From: Ceraceosorus guamensis
Taxonomy: Eukaryota; Basidiomycota; Exobasidiomycetes; Ceraceosorales; Ceraceosoraceae
Assembly: GCF_003144195.1 (NCBI RefSeq)
Contig: NW_020290001.1
Coordinates: 234,967-298,966 of the forward strand
Direction of reading: 5' to 3'
Length of the DNA: 64,000 nt
Under the pieces are notes generated by a model. It had not been told where the DNA came from. It did not search any database and saw only the letters and a list, made by a program, of their open reading frames with translations. The translations under genes and the position numbers were made by a program. Below, piece by piece: positions 58,965 to 64,000 of the stretch. How positions within the stretch are numbered: position 1 is the first letter of the stretch; the number at the start of each line of letters is the position of its first letter.

Positions 58965-61646
58965 TTGAGCTCGCAGGCCAGCATGTCGTCCGCATCGATG
59001 AGTCCGAATCCCCCATACCGGCGCGGCGCGCAGACTATGCGGTATATCACCAGCCACCGATTGGTGCGGAAGATTCATGGCAGGACGACGTCCGCCACGT
59101 CCTTTGGCAGTGAAATTGCTATCGGCCCAAGGCGCAAAGAATACCTGCGACGCGAGAGAATAAAGCAGTTGATCATGTTTATGCGGCCGATGATGTCGGT
59201 GTCCTGCGTTCAAAGGAGCGGGAGCTTAGCTGCCACTGCGCAAATCCGCTCTGTGATGAATTCGACAGGGATTGTCCCTGCGTATGGATAGGGAAGCCAA
59301 GGTGAACCAAGACCTCAGCGGAGTATTGCTCGAAAGGAAGCCCAGTCAACAGGGCTGGACAACGGGGGCCAAGGACGACGCTGCAGGATTTGCTTCGGTT
59401 GGGTCTTGCATCAGCCGCTCGCCGATAGAGGCGAAGCGCCTCTTTCACCTTTCGAAGGTCGTCAACACTGGTGGCCAGCAGTACTACGTCGTCGGCAAAG
59501 GCGACCGAAGAGATGGGTCGCCGAGTGCTCAATCGCCAAGGCGGAACAAAGCCTGTATTGGCTGTGGCGTACCAGTCGAGCATTGGCTGGAGCGAGAAGT
59601 TGTAAAGAAGACACGAGCCCGGCTCGCCTTGAAGAAGTCCACAGCGCAGGGCGATGGGCTCGGTAAGGTATCCGTTGACGATGAAGCGAACCGCCGGATC
59701 TGTGTAAAGGCCGCATATAAGGTTGACTAACGACAAGGGACAACCGTACGCTGATAGTGCCTGGAATAACCACTCGCGATCGACTTTGTCGCAAGCTTTT
59801 CCTTGATCGACTGATAACAAGACTATGGTCTGGCCTAGCACCACGCTTGCAACACAGCCAGGTATGTAGCGATGGCAGCGTTGGTGGACTGCCAACCAAG
59901 CATAAACCCGCGCTGAGTTTCGGGGAGTACCTCGATTGCCATGCGTTGTAGCCGTTCTGCGTAGGCTCGGCCAACAATCCTCAAGTCTGTGTCGGCAATG
60001 CAGAGGGGCCGGTAATTGCGGAGATTGGTGCCGTCGTTCTGTTTGTAGAGCAATGTCCCTCGAAGGAGGGGGCCATGAGGAAGGGAAGCTCCCTCGCGGA
60101 GCGCGTTGACTGCTTGCGCAAGGATGAAGAGGGCGTCGGAGCAGAAGCTGTAGATAGGGTATGGAACACCGTCCATACCTGGCGCAGAGCTTGGTCGGGA
60201 GTGACGAAGACTACGGACGAACTCGGACAACGCAAAGGGAGCGTCGAGAGCGTGGACCGTGGCGTCCAAAGCGCGCTTCCGCACTGAGCTGAGGAGCTTA
60301 CTGCGAGCAGTGTCAACGTCGGCACCGCGGTCCATTGGCTGATACAGGGAGGTGTAGAATTCGCCGACAGCTTGCAGACGGTGGCCAATGTCCGTCGCCA
60401 CTTGGCCTGCTGCATTGGCGAGTGAAGCGATGGTGGGAGTGATGCCTCGTGTTTTTAGAAGAACCCACGCCGTTGGCCGCCACATCTCTGCTCGTGTGCG
60501 CGAGACGAAGGCCATATTCTCTGCGTCGGACTCCAGTCTCTCTGCGCGGCGCAGTTGCTCATGAGTCGCCTAAAAGACTCGGCGTTGATCAGGGTGGGCG
60601 AGGTCCAGACTGAGGAGTTTATCATGTAGCACCTGCACCTCGCTGAGCGCAGCATCCCGAGCGGCCTTGATGCTGAGGCCTTTGCAGAGTATCGCCACCC
60701 GAAGTCGTTCCTCGAAGGCGTACCATGTCCTTAGAGGCCCATCGATGCCGGCCTGCCGAGCGAACTCCGTGCTCTGTAGCAACCGTTCCACATAGTCGGC
60801 GACGAAAGCCTTCATTGCTGGATCGGAGGCAACACCCGGATGCAGACGCCAGGTGCCGGGACCTAGGTCGCTGATGTGGTCATCTTCCCGCACCTCAATG
60901 CTAGCAGCCCAGTGGTCGGACGGAGATGAGGAGAAGTCGGTGGCGCGCAAAGAATCGGCAAAGTAGTCGCTGATCCAGACCGAGTCGATCCTCTTTGCGC
61001 CGCTGATCTCCCCGTGCCGGTAGTTGTAGCGTGTGTACCTGCGCTCGTATGGATGTAGAAAGCGGAAGGCATCGAACAGGTGGAGATGCTCCAACACGGG
61101 CGAGATGTGACCCCAGCGGGTCTGATTTGGGTGGGTGTTGAGTGAGTCGATGTGAGCATCGTGTAAAGCGTTCCAGTCGGCGCCGATGACCACCAAGTCG
61201 GTGCTTCCCGGCAGGACGCGTGAGAAGCCAGGAACATCGGCAGCCCACCACTCGACTGCTTCTGTGCGGATGGGAGGGCAGGACAGGCTCCAGAGATGAA
61301 GAGTTTGCCGGCCGTTGCGCCCGAGAAAGGATCCTTCTGGCAGACGGACTCGAACGTGGACCCACCTGTCCCCGATTCGAGTCTCTTCAATAATCCAGTC
61401 CGGGCGGCAGATGACGATACCCGCGTCCCAAGTGAGGCAGCCGCGCGCTGTATTCGGAGCTGTCGGTAGATATCGTAGAAAGTCGCCACTATCAAAGGTG
61501 ACCGTCGGTTGTATGCGGCACTCTTGTAGAAACACTACATCGTGTTTGCGCGTCAAGGTGGAGAGAAACCTTCGTCGCCCGTCGTGCAGAAGACTAGCCG
61601 CGTTCCAGGTGGCAAAGGAGATTTTGGATTGCGTGCGGTGCGACAT
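58952..61646 (-). pseudogene. LINE ORF2 (endonuclease and reverse transcriptase), broken
   Basis: Starts at the ATG at 61646, two bases after the ORF1 stop. The endonuclease (to 60573) has ATWNAASL, FLQEC (catalytic Glu), VVIGADWNAL, KRIDSVWIS and SPSDHW, so its active site looks intact. A TAG (60570-60572) follows. The reverse transcriptase continues in the same frame (RPSSAPGMDGVPYPIYSF, then LRNYRPLCIADTDLRI). It shifts frame near 59850 into LLSVDQGKACDKVDREWL and the catalytic FADD box (SSVAFADDVVLLA), and shifts again near 59260. The third part, with TGA codons at 59210 and 59075, ends RRYGGFGLIDADDMLACELKSSA before the TGA at 58952. Confidence 0.85.
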
Positions 61647-61648
61647 CT

Positions 61649-63575
61649 TCAGGCTGAGGTGTTGCTCGGTTCCCGATCGCACTGCTCCGGCCGGTGTCCA
61701 GTCTGGCGGCAGAGCGGGCAGGTGATGTCGCGCGATGCGCTAGGGCACCTGCTTTCAGGATGTCCTATCTCGCCGCAACCGTTGCACGTTTGTCGTGCGC
61801 AAGTCTCCGCCAAATGGAAGTCGTTGGACCTGCCGCCGCAGAAGAAGCACCAATCGCGGCGGTGCTCGTAATGCATAAAGTAGTCGAGGTTCTTGTATCG
61901 AAAGTCACCGTGGAGCTGTTGAGCCGCGTCGCTGACCGGGTCGACTCCAGACAATCTGCTTTCGACTAAGAGAAGGATACCGCCTGAAAAGGTTGCTGGC
62001 ATCCGCAAAGCAGGGATGGCCGTGGTCGTTGCCCACGCGTCAAGAATCGCGACGACCCTTTCGACGTGCGCCCGAAAGGCCAGAAAGAGAGTTCGAAGGT
62101 CCTCGCGAGGCGGAAGGTCGAGGACTTTGATGACAAAGAGACCGTTCGGCAAGTCGGAGCCGCGAAAGCGAGGTACGAGAGAGAGTCCGCGGAATGTTGG
62201 CGGCGGAGCGTCGACGGCGCGTGGGAAGAGTTCTGAGGTCGGGAACCAGATGTCGGCGTGGTGCACTCCTATCTTGGGAAAGGAGATCACTGGTGCGTGC
62301 TTCTCATGCCAACCTCCGATCTTCTCTTGCAGATGCCCAGCGATCTCGAGTCGTGCCGAATTCCCGTCGCGCTCGGAAGAGAAGCTGTTGCTGCCGGCGT
62401 TGAAAGCGTAACGCAGGGTTCGCGGCGGAACTCTGGCAGAAGTGCTGGCTGGATTGGGAAGATCGTCAGCTGGAATGCGAGGCGCTTCGTCAGTGAGCAG
62501 GATGTGCCATGGTGGAAGAGGCGGCGGCGGCAGAGCGCGTCGCACGAGCAGAAGGAATAGTTGGCGGAGCATCAAACTGCTTCACCACAGGATCCGCCGA
62601 TTCTGTGGATGCAGCTGTGGACAGCGCCGGGCCGCTCCGACGACCATTCGTGGATGAAGCAGAGCTGGCTTGCGACATCGCAGAGGATGGTCGCTTGCCC
62701 CTCGCGGCCTCATTTGCCGCATCTGTTGCCGCGCAGCGTCGTCGCGCTTCAGCCAGGAGGTCTTCCCGGTGCGCAGCTTGTTTTTCCTGCCCCTCCCGAG
62801 CTCTTGCCTCTCGGTCGGCGACAGGAATCCTCGAGGGCCTGTTTGGAATGAACATCATTGGACTCTTGCCCTTTTGCAGAGACGGGGACGGCGTCATGGG
62901 GGGCGTGACCCCCAATCCGTGAGCCAAGCCCGGTGACTTTTCTGGGGTTGAGGGAGAGCCAACTGGCGTGGACGGCGGCACCAAGGCGCGGCCGCGGAGG
63001 GGAACCGTGACCCGAGGGATCACCGGACCAGCAGCTTCTACTGGCTGCAATTCAGCAGCCGGCGCGCGATTTGCACCCTCAGGGCTCTCGGCAGCCTGCG
63101 CCGCAAAGAAAGCAGCCATGCCGAGCGGTGGCGGCGGTGAGAAAGAGTGCATGGACGCAAAGTTTTGGCTTGAGTTCGGCCCATATGGCCCGTCATAATG
63201 AGCGCCTTCGACGCCCGCTTGGCTGCCGCCGTTGCGCGCAGGACCACCCGCTGCAGACGATGATGCAGTCAATTCAGCGCGAGATGAACCCACCGGTGGG
63301 GGACTGCGTGACATAGGCCCGAAGTGCGCAGCGCGGCCGACGTGATCCTCATAAGGTGAGGACTGGTCGTGGCGTTGGTGAGAGCCATCGACCTGTAAGC
63401 CAGCGTCATTCGACCTCGACGGTGTTTGCTGACGAGAGCTGCTGCCGTGTGCGATTGTGGCACGATCAGAGCGCATGGGAGGTGGCTTGATCCGGACAGG
63501 GTTGATGATCCTCGGAGCAGGACGTGGTGTCCGCGAGACAATGTGGTCCGAAGGGACAATGTGGTCCAACCACAT
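61649..63575 (-). pseudogene. LINE ORF1 (gag-like, CCHC), frameshifted
   Basis: The N-terminal part (63575-62490 frame) is Pro/Ser/Ala-rich and low in complexity. The second part (from about 62575 to the stop at 61649) is in another frame and contains a folded segment (FRGLSLVPRFRGSDLPNGLFVIKVLDLPP region, given in part), then three zinc knuckles: C-x2-C-x7-H-x4-C, CNGCGEIGHPESRC and CPLCRQTGHRPEQC. The frame change lies between about 62575 and 62490. The protein would bind element RNA. Its first residues are encoded by the tandem repeats at 63481-63768. Confidence 0.8.
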
Positions 63576-63768
63576 TGTCTCGCGGACTCCATGGGAGGTG
63601 GCTTGATTCGGTCAGGATTGATGATCCTCGAAGCAGGACGTGGAGTCTGCGAGACAATCGTGCGAAGTCTCGGCACAAAAATAGCGGGGAGGTGGCTTGA
63701 TTCGGTCAGGGTTGATGATCCTCGGAGCAGGACGTGGAGTGCGCGAGACAATGTGTCACGTCCTACTC
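63481..63768. repeat. Tandem repeat array at the 5' side of the LINE
   Basis: Units start at 63481, 63597 and 63691 with GGTGGCTTGATxCGG(T/A)CAGG and share a GATGATCCTCGGAGCAGGACGTGG core followed by CGCGAGACAAT. The spacings are 116 and 94 bp. Confidence 0.9.
63529..63587. repeat. 19-bp perfect inverted repeat
   Basis: 63529-63547 and 63569-63587 are reverse complements (GTCCGCGAGACAATGTGGT), separated by a 21-nt loop, inside the tandem array. Confidence 0.9.
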
Positions 63769-63843
63769 CTCACACATTATTGTTCCACGTCCGCGAGACA
63801 ATGCTGTGTCACGTCCTACTCCTCACACATTCACGTGATTGTT

Positions 63844-63900
63844 GTCTCGCGGACTCCACGTCCTGCTCCGAGGATCATCAACCCTGACCGAATCAAGCCA
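63844..63900. repeat. Inverted copy of the array unit
   Basis: This 57-bp segment (GTCTCGCGGACTCCACG...AATCAAGCCA) is the reverse complement of the core of the tandem units. Between it and the array lie two direct copies of a GTGTCACGTCCTACTCCTC-containing segment (about 63753-63780 and 63797-63831). Confidence 0.85.
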
Positions 63901-64000
63901 TGTCCCTGTCACGTGACCATTTTTTTTTTAGTGACGAATCATATTGATTGTTGCATGTACACATTTCCATGTCTACATACAAGCGCGGCATGTGAGCAAA

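Larger units (their letters stand above)
58952..63929 (-). mobile_element. Degenerate non-LTR (LINE-type) retrotransposon
   Basis: Reading right to left: a repeat-bearing 5' region, a gag-like ORF1 with three CCHC knuckles, and an ORF2 with an apurinic-like endonuclease followed by a reverse transcriptase. The order EN then RT, and the knuckle-bearing ORF1, suit fungal Tad/L1-like elements. I recognise no RNase H domain. ORF1 has one frameshift and ORF2 at least two frameshifts and three in-frame stops, so the copy is inactive. Neither terminus nor a target-site duplication could be fixed. A T10 run on the plus strand (63920-63929) lies beyond the 5' side. Confidence 0.88.

Noticed and set aside
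1-64000. CRISPR arrays, bacterial operons, Shine-Dalgarno sites, riboswitches
   Set aside because: The window is eukaryotic nuclear DNA; no regularly spaced repeat arrays or prokaryotic signals were seen.
63901-64000. Possible telomeric end at the right edge
   Set aside because: No TTAGGG-type repeats at either edge; the right edge is AT-richer DNA with a single T10 run.

Overview
The window is nuclear DNA of a filamentous or dimorphic basidiomycete, most likely a smut relative (Ustilaginomycotina). The basis is: short introns (mostly 44-98 nt) with GTGAG/GTAAG donors and CAG/TAG acceptors; GC-rich, Ser/Ala/Gln-rich proteins; a KIN1/MARK kinase, a Yap-type bZIP, cobalamin-independent Met6, a fungal NRT2 nitrate transporter and a gephyrin-type molybdopterin enzyme; and a eukaryotic 5S rRNA. 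I cannot name the species. There are two assembly gaps, one in a poly-C run (545-554) and one in a (CT)n run (40574-40638).

Layout. 1-8.2 kb: an F-box protein (+), a FAD monooxygenase (-) with a TATA box, then about 4 kb with no convincing gene. 8.3-13.6 kb: a 1713-aa KIN1/MARK-type kinase (+). 16.5-18.9 kb: a Yap/AP-1-like bZIP factor (+). 20.3-22.8 kb: MET6 (+). 23.5 kb: a 5S rRNA gene (-) interrupted by a 34-nt hairpin insertion. 24.1-27.8 kb: divergent NOP13 (-) and MOG1 (+). 28.1-34.4 kb: three minus-strand genes, namely an RpiB-family sugar-phosphate isomerase, mitochondrial 3-hydroxyisobutyryl-CoA hydrolase, and a nitrate transporter. 36.8-41.8 kb: a TM7S3/TM198-like (DUF4203) membrane protein (-) with an unusually long intron. 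43.7-47.3 kb: convergent CIA2 (+) and the gephyrin/CnxE molybdenum-cofactor enzyme (-). 48.2-55.8 kb: a 14-exon gene (+) for a DNMT5-type protein, a cytosine-5 DNA methyltransferase fused to a SNF2 ATPase with an internal RING. 56-58.7 kb: repeat-rich, gene-poor DNA. 58.9-64 kb: a degenerate non-LTR (LINE) retrotransposon on the minus strand with a repeat array at its 5' side.

Links between genes. The nitrate transporter and the molybdenum-cofactor enzyme both serve nitrate assimilation (nitrate reductase needs Moco), although no nitrate or nitrite reductase is present. NOP13 (ribosome biogenesis), MOG1 (Ran cycle) and CIA2 (cytosolic Fe-S assembly) are housekeeping genes. The DNA methyltransferase lies about 3 kb from a LINE whose ORFs carry stop codons that can each be explained by a C:G to T:A change. 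This would fit transposon methylation followed by deamination, but the sequence does not prove it.

Gene models were built by hand from splice sites and reading phase. In every model given with full exon coordinates, the exon lengths sum to a multiple of three. Intron boundaries are not supported by transcripts.
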